DNA of 64,000 bases from Fodinibacter sp963811825 (GCA_963811825.1 CAWESS010000037.1:1-64000), one strand, 5' to 3'; counted from the first letter of the stretch, positions 9,572 to 18,382 are shown. Numbers and translations: made by a program. The notes: generated from the letters alone by a model not told the origin.

Positions 9572-10795
9572 ATGCCCCGCGTCGTCCTCGTGACCGGCAA
9601 GGGCGGCGTCGGCAAGACGACGACGGCCGCGGCCACCGCCGTTCAGGCGGCCGGGTCGGGTCTGCGGACCCTCGTGATGTCCACGGATGCCGCCCACAGC
9701 CTCGGGGACGCGCTCGACGTCGACCTGCGCACCGCGCGCACCTGGGACGACACCCACGAGGTCGCGCCCGGGCTGCACGCCCTCGCCGTCGGTGCGCACA
9801 CCGCCGTGGAGGCCGACTGGCAGGTCGTGCGCGACTACCTGCTCGGCGTCCTGGACGCGATGGGCGTCGACCCGGTCGTCGCCGACGAGCTGACCTCCCT
9901 GCCCGGCGCGGAGGAGGTCACCGCGCTCGCCGCACTCGCGCTGCAGGCCCAGCGCGGCCAGTGGGACCTCGTCGTCGTCGACTGCGCCCCCACGGCCGAG
10001 ACGTTGCGCCTGCTGGCACTGCCCGAGGTGCTCGGGTGGCACCTCGACCGCCTGCTGCCCGCCCAGCGGCGCCTCCTCACGGTCCTGCGCCCCGCGGCAT
10101 CCGCCGCGACGGGGATGCCGGTTCCCGGGCCGGAGGTGTTGCTCGTGCTCCGCGCGTGGCGAGACCTCATGGTCGAGGTCCGCTCGCTGCTCACCTCGCG
10201 TCGGGCGAGCGTGCGCGTCGTGCTCACCCCCGAGCGGGTCGTCATCGCCGAGAGCCGCCGGGTGCTCACCTCCCTGTCACTGCACGGGTATGCCGTGGAC
10301 GCCGTCGTCGTGAACCGCGTCCTCCCGGCGTCGTCACCCGGTGACACCGATCCGTGGCGCACGGCGTGGACGACGGCCCAGGCCAGCGGCCTGGAGCGCG
10401 TGCGCGAGTCCTTCCGCGGCATCCCGGTGCTGTGTGCCCCCTACCTCGCCGGGGAGCCGATCGGCATCGAGGCCCTCGACGCGCTCGCGGCGTCGACGAC
10501 GTCCGACGGGCGCCCGGCACCGGGACTGATGGATGACGTCGACGTACCGGTCATGCGCGTGGAGGCACAGGGCGAGGACTTCGTGCTGACCCTGCCCCTG
10601 CCGCTGGTGTCCGCCGGTGAGGTCGAGATGGCGCGCCGCGACGACGACCTGGTCATCGAGGTCGGCGGCCAGCGGCGGGTCGTGACACTTCCGTCGGTCC
10701 TGCGCCGCTGCGTCGTCCACAATGCTGACGTCGGCAACGGAGAGCTGCGGGTGCGGTTCGAGCGGGACGAGGAGCAGTGGGCCAGTGGGCGCTGA
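9572..10795 (+). CDS. ArsA-like (GET3/MinD superfamily) P-loop ATPase
   Basis: A 407-residue ATPase with the deviant Walker A GKGGVGKTT at residues 9-17, the switch I region STDAAHSLGDAL near residue 37, and a Walker B-like strand LVVVDCAPTAET near residue 135. The C-terminal 100 residues form the Hsp20/alpha-crystallin-like beta domain seen in actinobacterial ArsA homologues (VLTLPLPLV through RVRFERDEE). The metal-binding cysteine trio of true arsenite pumps is not visible, so arsenic export is unlikely. The family is often linked to protein targeting, but the actinobacterial role is not established. Neighbours are the SRPBCC gene upstream and an overlapping small acidic protein downstream, as in the M. 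tuberculosis Rv2184c region. Confidence 0.88.
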   Translation: MPRVVLVTGKGGVGKTTTAAATAVQAAGSGLRTLVMSTDAAHSLGDALDVDLRTARTWDDTHEVAPGLHALAVGAHTAVEADWQVVRDYLLGVLDAMGVDPVVADELTSLPGAEEVTALAALALQAQRGQWDLVVVDCAPTAETLRLLALPEVLGWHLDRLLPAQRRLLTVLRPAASAATGMPVPGPEVLLVLRAWRDLMVEVRSLLTSRRASVRVVLTPERVVIAESRRVLTSLSLHGYAVDAVVVNRVLPASSPGDTDPWRTAWTTAQASGLERVRESFRGIPVLCAPYLAGEPIGIEALDALAASTTSDGRPAPGLMDDVDVPVMRVEAQGEDFVLTLPLPLVSAGEVEMARRDDDLVIEVGGQRRVVTLPSVLRRCVVHNADVGNGELRVRFERDEEQWASGR

Positions 10796-11279
10796 TCGCT
10801 GGGACGAGCAGGTGGGTTCGGTCGCCGACGAGGCGGCCAAGCTGCTCGAGAGCCTGCGCCGGTCGGCCGAGTCCGCGGGGGCGGAAACCCCCGCGACCGC
10901 GACCCAGACCGAGACCGGGACCGCGCCGGAGGCGGACAGCGCCACCGAGCACCCGGCATCCGAGCCCGGCGCGCACGACCCGTTCTGCACGTGGTGCCCG
11001 CTCTGCCGCACCGCCGAGGTGGTGCGCTCGCTGAGCCCCGAGACGATCACCCGGCTGGCCGACCTCGCGACCCTGGCGGCGACGGTGCTGGCCGACCTCG
11101 CGAGCAGCAGGACGCCTGCCGACACCTCGGATGCCGGGGCGCCCCCGCCGCGTCGCCCCGCGCCCCGGCCCAGCGCCAGCCGGCCCATCCCGGTCCGTGA
11201 CGCCGACGGCCCTGAGGCCGACGACCCTGACGCCGAGGACCTCGACTCCGACGATCCTCAGGAGGCACCCCGTGGCTGA
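10785..11279 (+). CDS. small acidic hypothetical protein (DUF5304-like)
   Basis: A 164-residue protein of low complexity. An N-terminal helix (DEQVGSVADEAAKLLESLRR) precedes an Ala/Thr/Glu linker, a conserved core with FCTWCPLCRTAEVVR and a following helix, and a Pro/Asp-rich tail. The Cys pair in CTWCPLC could bind metal; that is inference. It resembles the DUF5304-type proteins found beside glucokinase genes in actinobacteria, although I cannot confirm the family here. The GTG at 10785 follows GAGGAG and overlaps the end of the ATPase gene by 11 bases. The stop lies just after the glucokinase start, so translation is probably coupled on both sides. Confidence 0.7.
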   Translation: MGADRWDEQVGSVADEAAKLLESLRRSAESAGAETPATATQTETGTAPEADSATEHPASEPGAHDPFCTWCPLCRTAEVVRSLSPETITRLADLATLAATVLADLASSRTPADTSDAGAPPPRRPAPRPSASRPIPVRDADGPEADDPDAEDLDSDDPQEAPRG

Positions 11280-12249
11280 CGTACCCCTTGCCATCGGCAT
11301 CGACATCGGCGGCACGAAGGTCGCGGGTGGTGTCGTGGACTCGCAGGGCAGGGTTCACGGTCGAGCCCGGCGCGACACCCCCCACCGGTCCACGAGCCCG
11401 AGGGTCGTCGAGGACACCATCGTCTCGGTCGTCGAGGAGCTGCTCGCCGGCACCGACGAGCCCATCGCGGCGGTCGGCATCGGCGCAGCGGGTTTCGTTG
11501 CGGCAGACCGTGCCACGGTCGTCTTCGCCCCGCACCTGTCGTGGCGGAACGAGCCGCTGCGGGAGGCCCTCAGCAGCAGGGTGGCGCTGCCGACCTTCGT
11601 CGACAACGACGCGAACGCTGCCGTGTGGGCCGAACACCGCTTCGGCGCGGGTCGCGGCGAGAGCCACCTGGTGATGGTCAACCTCGGCACCGGGATCGGC
11701 GGGGGCATCGTGCTCGACGGGCGCGTCATCCGCGGCCGGCACGGGATCGCGGGGGAGTTCGGCCACATGCAGGTGGTGCCCGACGGCATCCGTTGCGAGT
11801 GCGGCAACCGCGGCTGCTGGGAGCAGTACGCCTCGGGCAACGCGCTGGTGCGCGAGGCCCGTGCCCTCTTCTCGGCCGGCAGCCCGGTCGTCTCCGACCT
11901 GTTCGACCGGGTCGGTGGCCGCCCGGAGGACCTCACCGGCCCGCTCGTCACCGAAGCCGCCCGCGACGGCGACCCGCTGGCCCGCGAGCTGCTCTCCGAG
12001 ATCGGGCGCTGGCTGGGTCTCGGGATCGCCGATCTCGCCGCTGCCCTCGACCCGGGCACCTTCGTCATCGGCGGCGGGGTGAGCGCGGCAGGTGACCTGC
12101 TGCTCGAGCCGGCCCGCGTCGCGTTCCGCCGCCAGCTGACGGGCCGCGGCTACCGCCCGGAGGCGTCCATCGTCGCGGCGGAGCTGGGCAACGAGGCCGG
12201 GCTCGTCGGTGCCGCCGACCTCGCGCGCACCGACGCCATGGCCGGCTGA
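11272..12249 (+). CDS. glk: ROK-family glucokinase
   Basis: A 325-residue sugar kinase that phosphorylates glucose at O6, most likely with ATP. The phosphate motif DIGGTK is at residues 11-16, the catalytic region FVDNDANAA near residue 115, the GEFGH sugar/zinc motif near 162, and the ROK zinc signature CECGNRGC from residue 175. The GTG start has AGGAGG 6 bases upstream and overlaps the end of the small acidic gene. The length fits the family. Polyphosphate use cannot be excluded from sequence alone. Its place beside the ArsA and acidic genes is a common actinobacterial arrangement rather than a sugar operon. Confidence 0.93.
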   Translation: MADVPLAIGIDIGGTKVAGGVVDSQGRVHGRARRDTPHRSTSPRVVEDTIVSVVEELLAGTDEPIAAVGIGAAGFVAADRATVVFAPHLSWRNEPLREALSSRVALPTFVDNDANAAVWAEHRFGAGRGESHLVMVNLGTGIGGGIVLDGRVIRGRHGIAGEFGHMQVVPDGIRCECGNRGCWEQYASGNALVREARALFSAGSPVVSDLFDRVGGRPEDLTGPLVTEAARDGDPLARELLSEIGRWLGLGIADLAAALDPGTFVIGGGVSAAGDLLLEPARVAFRRQLTGRGYRPEASIVAAELGNEAGLVGAADLARTDAMAG

Positions 12250-12261
12250 GGTCAGCTGCGG

Positions 12262-12966
12262 GTGACCACCCAGCCCGCGACCACCCAGCCCGTGACCACG
12301 CTGCGGGTGGCGACGTACAACACCCGGGACTTCCTCGACGACCACCACCTGGCCGCGCGGATCGTGCGCGCGGTCGCGCCCGACATCCTGTGCCTGCAGG
12401 AGGTGCCCCGGTGGCTCTTCGGCGGCTGGCGGGTGCGGCACTTCGCCGCTGCCGCGGGGATGACCTGGCCCGGCGGGCACCGAGGCAGCGGCGGCACGAC
12501 GATCTTCGTGTCCGACCGGGTCCGGGTGGTCGGCAGCCACCACTCGCGACTGCCGGTGCGCTGGCCGGACCGCACCCGTGGGTATGCCGTGGTGCGGGTC
12601 GCGGTGCCGGGCGGAGCCGAGCTGACGGCCGTGTCGGTGCACCTCAGCCTCAAGCCGGACGAGCGGGTGGCCCACACCGAACGGATCCTCCAGGCCCTTG
12701 CCGACCGTGGGTCGCTCATCATCGCCGGGGACCTCAACGAGGGGGACACCGGCGCGGCCTGGCGGCTCATCGACGTGCCCGACCGGATGCGGCTGGTGTC
12801 GCCCGCGGTTCCGACGTTCCCGGCGCGTCGGCCCCGGCGGGTGCTCGACGTCGTCTTCGCCTCGCCGGACCTGCGCGTGAAGCCGCACCGCGAGGTGTCC
12901 GTGCCGGATGCCGTGTGGGCGCGGGCGAGCGACCACCGCGCCACCTGGGTCGACCTCGAGGTCTGA
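12262..12966 (+). CDS. endonuclease/exonuclease/phosphatase (EEP) family hydrolase
   Basis: A 234-residue metal-dependent phosphodiesterase fold. The key EEP positions are visible: N in VATYNTRDFLDD, the metal-binding E in CLQEVPR, H in SVHLSLKP, the D and N of IIAGDLNEGD, and the terminal DH pair in RASDHRATWV. The spacing after the glucokinase stop is 12 bases and the start is GTG, so it may be the last gene of that operon. No signal peptide is seen, so it is probably cytoplasmic. The substrate (nucleic acid, nucleotide or phospholipid) cannot be inferred. Confidence 0.88.
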   Translation: MTTQPATTQPVTTLRVATYNTRDFLDDHHLAARIVRAVAPDILCLQEVPRWLFGGWRVRHFAAAAGMTWPGGHRGSGGTTIFVSDRVRVVGSHHSRLPVRWPDRTRGYAVVRVAVPGGAELTAVSVHLSLKPDERVAHTERILQALADRGSLIIAGDLNEGDTGAAWRLIDVPDRMRLVSPAVPTFPARRPRRVLDVVFASPDLRVKPHREVSVPDAVWARASDHRATWVDLEV

Positions 12967-13030
12967 GCCGCACGCCCGAGGACCAGAAACTCGGTTGTCG
13001 CGACGACGGGCGCCCTGACAGGCTCACCGG

Positions 13031-13363
13031 ATGAGCCACCCTGCCCTCGAGCCCCCGTACGACCAGCTGCTGGCCACCGCCGAGGCCGTCGCGCAGGAAC
13101 GGCCCGAGGTCGACCTCGAGATGGCCCGCGAGGTGTTCCTCGAGGCGGCGACCCTGCTCCACAACGGGCTGGCCCTCGACGGGCTCGACGAGCACGACGC
13201 CAGCGCCGTCGTCGCCGGGCTGTGCGAGGACCTCGTGTCCGAGGACCCCGGCAGCGCGGTGCTCGCCCGCCACGAGGCGGCCCTCGACGCGCTCGGTGAC
13301 CTTCACGACCCGGCCGGCGTCGCGGCATCCCTGCTCGTGTGCGCGGCGGTCCTGCAGCTCTGA
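13031..13363 (+). CDS. hypothetical helical protein
   Basis: A 110-residue, acidic, mainly alpha-helical protein with no motif I recognise. It is rich in Glu, Asp, Ala and Leu (for example DQLLATAEAVAQERPE and LDALGDLHDPAG) and has no Cys pair, membrane segment or signal peptide. It starts at ATG 64 bases after the EEP gene. Codon use looks like the neighbours. Function unknown. Confidence 0.6.
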   Translation: MSHPALEPPYDQLLATAEAVAQERPEVDLEMAREVFLEAATLLHNGLALDGLDEHDASAVVAGLCEDLVSEDPGSAVLARHEAALDALGDLHDPAGVAASLLVCAAVLQL

Positions 13364-13407
13364 CGTTGGCTGTGGCCTTTCCCGCCACGTCCCGTCCACC
13401 GACGTCG

Positions 13408-13923
13408 TCAGACCCTGTGCGGATCCCGTGGTGCCGGGGCTGATCCAACCGGCGCGAGGCTGGGCTGGCGGTCGCGCATCATGGCGGCCACGGCGAACCA
13501 GCCTGCACCCCACGCAATCAGGCCCCAGCCTTCACCGAGCGAGATCATGCCGACCGTTGCGATGAACAGGGCGATACCGCTGAAGCGTGGCTCGGCCATC
13601 CTGATCAGGTCGGCGATGAAGAACCCGACGTAACCGGCCATGATCAGGACGAGGCCAACTGACGCCAAAATGTCCAGCGACTCGCGTCCGTTGGCCAGGG
13701 TGGCGGTGGCGGCAGTGGCGAAGGCGATGTGCCCGAGGGCTGCGGTGCCGATGGTGAGGCGAGCAGGGATGCGCGAGTTGCTCACGGCCATGCAGGCCAG
13801 GGCAACGGCGCTGGCCCAGAGCGCGCCGGCGAAGACGGCTTCGAGGATGTAGTCGATCGGGTCGGTGAAGACCAGCGGGTGGAGCTCAGCCAGTCCGGCG
13901 ATGAGCCTGCCCTCAGGGGTCAA
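13408..13923 (-). CDS. small integral membrane protein, probably truncated at its N-terminus
   Basis: About 171 residues with four to five hydrophobic segments (ILEAVFAGALWASAVALACM, LGHIAFATAATATL, LASVGLVLIMAGYVGFF, IALFIATVGMISL and WGAGWFAVAAMM). No family is recognised. Codon use includes more A/T-ending codons than the neighbours. No ATG or well-supported GTG opens the conserved part; the nearest option is TTG at 13923 without a Shine-Dalgarno. The frame continues open upstream, but only as antisense of a histidine kinase remnant. The 5' end was probably lost in the same rearrangement that removed the front of that kinase gene. Confidence 0.5.
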   Translation of the reverse strand: MTPEGRLIAGLAELHPLVFTDPIDYILEAVFAGALWASAVALACMAVSNSRIPARLTIGTAALGHIAFATAATATLANGRESLDILASVGLVLIMAGYVGFFIADLIRMAEPRFSGIALFIATVGMISLGEGWGLIAWGAGWFAVAAMMRDRQPSLAPVGSAPAPRDPHRV

Positions 13924-14193
13924 GCGGAGGTCGCGGCCTATCGCATTGTCCAAGAGGCCCTCACCAATGCCGTCAAGCACGCCGGCCCGTGCACTGTGCG
14001 GGTCGCCTTGACCTTCGAACGAAGTCACATCGACATTGCCGTGTCCGACGATGGGCGGGGCGCAAGGAGTCATGACGGACCGACCGGTCGGGGTCTCCTG
14101 GGGATGACCGAGCGGGTGCGCCTGCTCGGGGGCACCCTCGACACCGGCTCGTCCGAGGGCGGGTTCTGGCTGCATGCACGGGTGCCACGATGA
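13915..14193 (+). pseudogene. sensor histidine kinase remnant, ATPase C-terminus only
   Basis: About 90 residues of a NarL-type sensor kinase. The N box reads AYRIVQEALTNAVKHAG, followed by VSDDGRGA (G1 box), GRGLLGMTERVRLLGG (G2 region) and a normal end, WLHARVPR. The sensor, membrane and HisKA_3 parts are missing: upstream of about 13920 the strand is occupied by the opposite-facing membrane gene. The open frame continues back to 13729, but that part encodes nothing kinase-like. The stop overlaps the start of the response regulator by ATGA, as in an intact two-component operon. Without the phospho-acceptor His this cannot be a functional kinase. Confidence 0.75.
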
Positions 14194-14855
14194 CCATTCG
14201 GGTGCTCGTCGTCGACGACCAGGAGATGACCCGTGTCGGGCTCGAGATGATGCTGGCAGGGGAGGGCGACATCGCGGTCGTCGGCCAAGCTGCCAATGGG
14301 CAGGATGCGATTGCCGCAACCGAGGAGCTGCGTCCCGATGTGGTGCTCATGGACGTGCGGATGCCGGTGATGGATGGCATCGAGGCCACCGCCAGAATCG
14401 CTTGTCTCGACCCCGCTCCGCACGTCATCGTCCTCACCACGTTCGACCTCGACGAGTACGTGTTCACAGCCTTCCGCGCCGGCGCATCCGGATTTCTCCT
14501 CAAGGACGCGTCGCGTGCACGCATCGTCGAAGCCGTGCGCGCAGCCCATGACGGTGACGCCCTGATCGCGCCATCGGTCACCCGGCGACTGGTGGAACGA
14601 TTCGCCAGAAACCAGGTGGCTGAACTGCGCAGACCCGACTCCCTCGACCACCTCACCGATCGCGAGAGCGAGATCCTCCTCCTGATCGCGCGCGGGCTGT
14701 CCAACGGGGAGATCGCCACACGCCTGGTGCTCTCCGAAAGCACCGTCAAGACCCACGTCGGTCGGATTCTCCACAAGCTGGCGCTACGCGACCGCGTCCA
14801 AGCTGTCGTCCTTGCCTATGAGGCCGGACTCATCGCGCCCGGCGCCGAGCGGTGA
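14190..14855 (+). CDS. NarL/FixJ-family response regulator
   Basis: A 221-residue response regulator. The receiver domain (residues 1-120) has the acidic pair DD at 9-10, the phospho-acceptor D55 in VVLMDVRMP, a Thr in VIVLTTFD and Lys in FLLKDAS. A LuxR-type helix-turn-helix follows at about 150-215 (LTDRESEILLLIARGLSNGEIA, then SESTVKTHVGRILHKL, shown here in parts). It is complete, but its adjacent kinase is reduced to a fragment, so the regulator is now an orphan unless another kinase serves it. Codon use is less extreme in GC than the surrounding housekeeping genes, which hints at later acquisition. Confidence 0.92.
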   Translation: MTIRVLVVDDQEMTRVGLEMMLAGEGDIAVVGQAANGQDAIAATEELRPDVVLMDVRMPVMDGIEATARIACLDPAPHVIVLTTFDLDEYVFTAFRAGASGFLLKDASRARIVEAVRAAHDGDALIAPSVTRRLVERFARNQVAELRRPDSLDHLTDRESEILLLIARGLSNGEIATRLVLSESTVKTHVGRILHKLALRDRVQAVVLAYEAGLIAPGAER

Positions 14856-14880
14856 CGAAGCGCAGGCGACGTCCCGGGAG

Positions 14881-15543
14881 TCAGACGCGAGCGCCGTCGT
14901 CGCCGCTCGTCGGGTCGCGGTGCGTGGGCTGGCGCAGCACGAGCAGGGCGAAGCCGGCCAGAGAGATCACGACGGCGGCGATGAACCACCGGGTGCTGTG
15001 GAACGGGCGGGCGAACACGACGTAGAGCAACATCAGCGGGCCGGCGACGAGGCCGATGACGGCCCCCCAGAAGCTGAGGTCCTCCTGCGGTGGCAGGACC
15101 ACCTCGGGGGGCTCGAAGTGCGGCTCCTCGTGGGCAAGTTCGGCGTCGAGGGCGGCCTCGGCCTCAGCGGCGGCCTGGTCGGTTGCGGGGTCCGTCGGCT
15201 CGGGCACGCGCCACGCCGACGAGGGCACGACGACGTCCAGGGGGGAGGGGTTGACCCAGGGCGACGGGGGCGCGACGGGCGGCGTGTTCGCCTCGGTCGG
15301 CTCCGCCTGCCCGTCCGGCTGCTCGCGAGTCTCCTGCAGGTCGTCGGTGACGGGGGCACCTGCCGGTGCCACGGCATCCGGGCGGTTCTCGGGTGCCGGG
15401 CCGTCCTCGGATGCCGGGTCGACGCCACCCTCGTGATCACCCTCGTGGTCGGCGTCGGGGACCGGCCCCTCCCACTGCGCCACGATCGAGGCGAAGCGCG
15501 CATCGACGTCGCTCTCGTCCATGTCGCCGGGCCGGTCGGGCAC
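14881..15543 (-). CDS. acidic single-function membrane-anchored hypothetical protein
   Basis: A 220-residue protein. The first 165 residues are acidic and Pro/Ala/Glu-rich with little predicted structure. Two hydrophobic segments follow (FWGAVIGLVAGPLMLLYVVF and FIAAVVISLAGFALLVL), then a short basic and polar tail. The GTG at 15543 is preferred because GAGGAG lies about 5-6 bases upstream; an upstream GTG at 15576 is possible. It is convergent with the response regulator and divergent from the acyltransferase. The shape (disordered cytosolic tail plus C-terminal hairpin) is common in actinobacteria, but no function is known. Confidence 0.75.
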   Translation of the reverse strand: MPDRPGDMDESDVDARFASIVAQWEGPVPDADHEGDHEGGVDPASEDGPAPENRPDAVAPAGAPVTDDLQETREQPDGQAEPTEANTPPVAPPSPWVNPSPLDVVVPSSAWRVPEPTDPATDQAAAEAEAALDAELAHEEPHFEPPEVVLPPQEDLSFWGAVIGLVAGPLMLLYVVFARPFHSTRWFIAAVVISLAGFALLVLRQPTHRDPTSGDDGARV

Positions 15544-15659
15544 GGGGTCTCCTCGGGTGCTACGGGGTGGGGGCACGATCTTCGCATGCGAACACTTCGG
15601 GTCGGCGCTGTGACGCCGTGCACTAGAGTTCGGGCGACGCGCAAGGAAGGGTGGTCCGG

Positions 15660-16466
15660 GTGTTCTACTGGGTGCTGAAGACGGTCATTCTGGGGCCGAT
15701 CCTCCGCCTGCTCTTCCGGCCCTGGGTCGAGGGTTCCGAGCACATCCCCGAGACCGGCGCCGCGATCTTCGCGAGCAACCACCTGTCGTTCTCCGACTCG
15801 ATCTTCCTGCCGCTCACGGTGCCCCGTCGCATGACGTTCCTCGCGAAGTCCGACTACTTCACGGGAGAGGGCATCAAGGGCCGCGCCACGGCCGCCTTCT
15901 TCAAGGGTGTCGGCCAGCTTCCCGTCGACCGCTCCGGCGGTCGCGCCAGCGAGGTGGCCCTGCGCTCGGGGCTGAAGGTGCTGCGGCGTGGTGAGCTGCT
16001 GGGCCTGTACCCCGAGGGCACCCGCAGCCCCGACGGACGGCTCTACAAGGGCAAGACCGGCGTGGCCCGCATGGCACTCGAGGCGGGTGTGCCCGTCATC
16101 CCCGTCGCGATGATCGACACCGACAAGGCCCAGCCGACCGGCAAGAAGATCCCCAAGCTGATCCGCGTCGGCGTGCGCATCGGCGAGCCGCTGGACTTCT
16201 CCCGCTACGAGGGCATGGAGAGCGACCGGTTCGTCCTGCGCTCGATCACCGACGAGATCATGTACGCGATGATGGAGCTGTCGGGCCAGGAGTACGTCGA
16301 CATGTACGCCACGGCCATGAAGGACCGCATCACCCGCGAGAAGAAGAACAAGGCCAAGGAGGCCCAGGAGGCCGCGCAACCCGGCCGGGCCGTCTCCGAG
16401 CTCGAGGGCGTGCTGGACGCCGAGGGGCTCGACGACGACAGCGGTCCGCAGCGTCGCGCGAGCTGA
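15660..16466 (+). CDS. 1-acyl-sn-glycerol-3-phosphate acyltransferase (PlsC family)
   Basis: A 268-residue acyltransferase that would acylate lysophosphatidate or a related acceptor at the membrane. The HX4D motif is H41-LSFS-D46, the second block is GQLPVDRSGG near 85-94, and the PEGTRS motif lies at 118-123. A hydrophobic N-terminus anchors it to the membrane. The C-terminal 50 residues are Lys/Glu-rich. GTG at 15660 is chosen because AGGAAGG lies about 9 bases upstream; the GTG at 15651 is too close to that site. A TAGAGT hexamer at 15624-15629 is a possible -10. By position it matches Rv2182c. Confidence 0.92.
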   Translation: MFYWVLKTVILGPILRLLFRPWVEGSEHIPETGAAIFASNHLSFSDSIFLPLTVPRRMTFLAKSDYFTGEGIKGRATAAFFKGVGQLPVDRSGGRASEVALRSGLKVLRRGELLGLYPEGTRSPDGRLYKGKTGVARMALEAGVPVIPVAMIDTDKAQPTGKKIPKLIRVGVRIGEPLDFSRYEGMESDRFVLRSITDEIMYAMMELSGQEYVDMYATAMKDRITREKKNKAKEAQEAAQPGRAVSELEGVLDAEGLDDDSGPQRRAS

Positions 16467-16478
16467 CCGGGGGTCGTC

Positions 16479-17660
16479 GTGGGGGTGCTCGGACCGAGCT
16501 CGGTGCGCACCGGTCGTCGTGAGCCGGTCGTCGTCGAGTCCTTCCACCGCGGGCTGGACGTCTTCCGCCCGCTCGCGGCGCTGTATGCCGCGTGGCTGGC
16601 CTGGCAGCGCCACGAGACGATGGTGCGCCCCTGGGTCGCGGCGGTCGTCCTCGGCGTGATGATGGCGTGGTCGATCGGCCTGCTGTTCTACCGTCGGCGC
16701 AGCGTCGGGGTGGTCGTGGTCGAGGTGTCCATCGCCGTGGCCGGCATCCTGGCCACCCTCCTGGCCGAGACGCCCGAGGCCATCGCTGCCGGGCAGTTCA
16801 CCCTGCCGACCATCTGGGCCGCGGGGTCGGTGGCCGGGGGAGCCGTCGTCGCGGGTGCCCGCGGCGGCCTCATCGCCGCCGCCGTGATCTCCGTCGCCGA
16901 CCTCATCGAGGTCGGCACGCCCACCCAGGGCACGATCCACAACATCGTGCTGCTGGTGCTCCTCGGTGGGCTCATCGGCCTCGCCGTCGACCTCGCACGC
17001 AAGGGCCTCGAGAGTGAGGAGCAGGTGCTCCTCGAGCGCGAGCGGCTCCACGAGCGCGAGCGGATCGCCAGGGTCGTGCACGACGGGGTGCTGCAGTCGC
17101 TCGCCTACATCCACCGTCGCGGCGAGGACATCGGCGGGGAGACGGCCGAGCTGGCCGCGATCGCCGCCGAGCAGGAGCGCTCGCTGCGCCGCTTCGTGTC
17201 GGGAACGGGCGCACCCGACGCGGCGGCCGCCGCGGACCTTCGCGGGGGCGAGGGGTCCGAGAGCGACCTGCGGATCGTGCTCACGGCCCACGAGCGCCCC
17301 GACGTCACGGTGGCGGTGCCCGCCGACCCGGTCCTGGTCGACGTCCTCGTCGCCGCCGAGGTCGACGCCGCGGTCGCGGCAGCACTGGACAACGTCGAGC
17401 GGCACGCCGGCCCGGCTGCGCGGGCCTGGGTGCTGCTCGAGGGCGACTCCTCCGGCATCGAGGTCACCATCCGCGATGACGGCGTCGGGGCACAGGTCTC
17501 CGACCTGCTCGATGCCGCCGACCGTGGCCGACTCGGCGTCAGCTCGTCCATCCGCGGGCGCATCGAGGACCTGGGGGGCACCGTCACCTGGACGACGCGA
17601 CCCGGGGGAGGCTGCGTGGTGCGGATGACCGTCCCGCGAACCGTCAAGGAGCGAGCATGA
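16479..17660 (+). CDS. MacS-type sensor histidine kinase
   Basis: A 393-residue membrane sensor. Five or six hydrophobic segments (about residues 30-175) form the DUF5931-like sensor domain. The phospho-acceptor is H201 in RERIARVVHDGVLQ, followed by an HATPase region with ALDNVERHA (N box), IRDDGVG (G1) and a degenerate G2. The Glu/Asn pattern fits the NarL-partner kinases of actinobacteria. It starts with GTG 12 bases after the acyltransferase and overlaps its response regulator by ATGA at 17657, so the pair is one operon. The signal is unknown. Confidence 0.87.
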   Translation: MGVLGPSSVRTGRREPVVVESFHRGLDVFRPLAALYAAWLAWQRHETMVRPWVAAVVLGVMMAWSIGLLFYRRRSVGVVVVEVSIAVAGILATLLAETPEAIAAGQFTLPTIWAAGSVAGGAVVAGARGGLIAAAVISVADLIEVGTPTQGTIHNIVLLVLLGGLIGLAVDLARKGLESEEQVLLERERLHERERIARVVHDGVLQSLAYIHRRGEDIGGETAELAAIAAEQERSLRRFVSGTGAPDAAAAADLRGGEGSESDLRIVLTAHERPDVTVAVPADPVLVDVLVAAEVDAAVAAALDNVERHAGPAARAWVLLEGDSSGIEVTIRDDGVGAQVSDLLDAADRGRLGVSSSIRGRIEDLGGTVTWTTRPGGGCVVRMTVPRTVKERA

Positions 17661-18382
17661 CCACCCCCACGCCGGATGCCGTCACGGTCACCACCGCGCC
17701 CACCGTGCTCGTCGCCGACGACCACCCGCTGTGGCTCTCCGCGCTCGAGCGCGACCTCACCGAGCGCGGCCTGACCGTCGTCGCCACGGCGACCGACGGC
17801 CCCTCGACCGTGCGGCGGGCCCGGGCCACCCGGCCCGACGTGCTCGTCCTCGACCTCAACCTGCCGGGGATGCGCGGCGACGAGGTGTGTCGGGCCCTCG
17901 GCGACCTGCCGACGCGCGTGCTCATCCTGTCGGCGAGTGGTGAGCAGCACGACGTGCTCGCCGCCATCAAGGCCGGCGCCACCGGCTACCTCGTGAAGTC
18001 GGCCTCCGCCCAGGAGATCGTGGATGCCGTGCGCGCCACCGCCCGCGGGGAGGCGGTCTTCACGCCCGGGCTCGCCGGGCTGGTGCTCGGGGAGTTCCGC
18101 CGGATGGCCGACGGCTCCGCGCCCGAGGCGGCCTCGGCAGCAGCAGCGGAAGAGCGCCGCCGCCCCATCCCCGAGCTGACGGACCGCGAGACCGAGGTGC
18201 TGCGCCTCGTCGCGACCGGGATGTCCTACAAGGAGATCGCCGCCGAGCTCTTCCTGTCGCACCGCACGGTGCAGAACCACGTGCAGAACACGCTGGGGAA
18301 GCTGCACCTGCACAACCGGGTCGAGCTGGTGCGGTTCGCGCTGGCCCACGGGCTCGAGGACGAGGCGCCCAGCGCGCCGTGA
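17657..18382 (+). CDS. LuxR/NarL-family response regulator, partner of the MacS-type kinase
   Basis: A 241-residue response regulator. The receiver has DDH at 21-23, the phospho-acceptor D66 in VLVLDLNLPG, and K in GYLVKSAS. The C-terminal LuxR helix-turn-helix carries LTDRETEVLRLVATGMSYKE and then SHRTVQNHVQNTLGKL. A 25-residue Ala/Glu linker joins the two. The 4-base overlap with the kinase gene argues for translational coupling and a cognate pair. Targets are not identifiable here. Confidence 0.92.
   Translation: MTTPTPDAVTVTTAPTVLVADDHPLWLSALERDLTERGLTVVATATDGPSTVRRARATRPDVLVLDLNLPGMRGDEVCRALGDLPTRVLILSASGEQHDVLAAIKAGATGYLVKSASAQEIVDAVRATARGEAVFTPGLAGLVLGEFRRMADGSAPEAASAAAAEERRRPIPELTDRETEVLRLVATGMSYKEIAAELFLSHRTVQNHVQNTLGKLHLHNRVELVRFALAHGLEDEAPSAP

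Noticed and set aside
9572..10795. Arsenite efflux ATPase
   Set aside because: No metalloid-binding Cys set and no arsB/arsR neighbours; the gene order matches the conserved non-arsenic ArsA-like gene of actinobacteria.
15033..17405. A 790-codon minus-strand open frame
   Set aside because: It is antisense to the acyltransferase and the MacS-type kinase, both with clear motifs, and its own translation is His/Gly/Asp-rich without domains.
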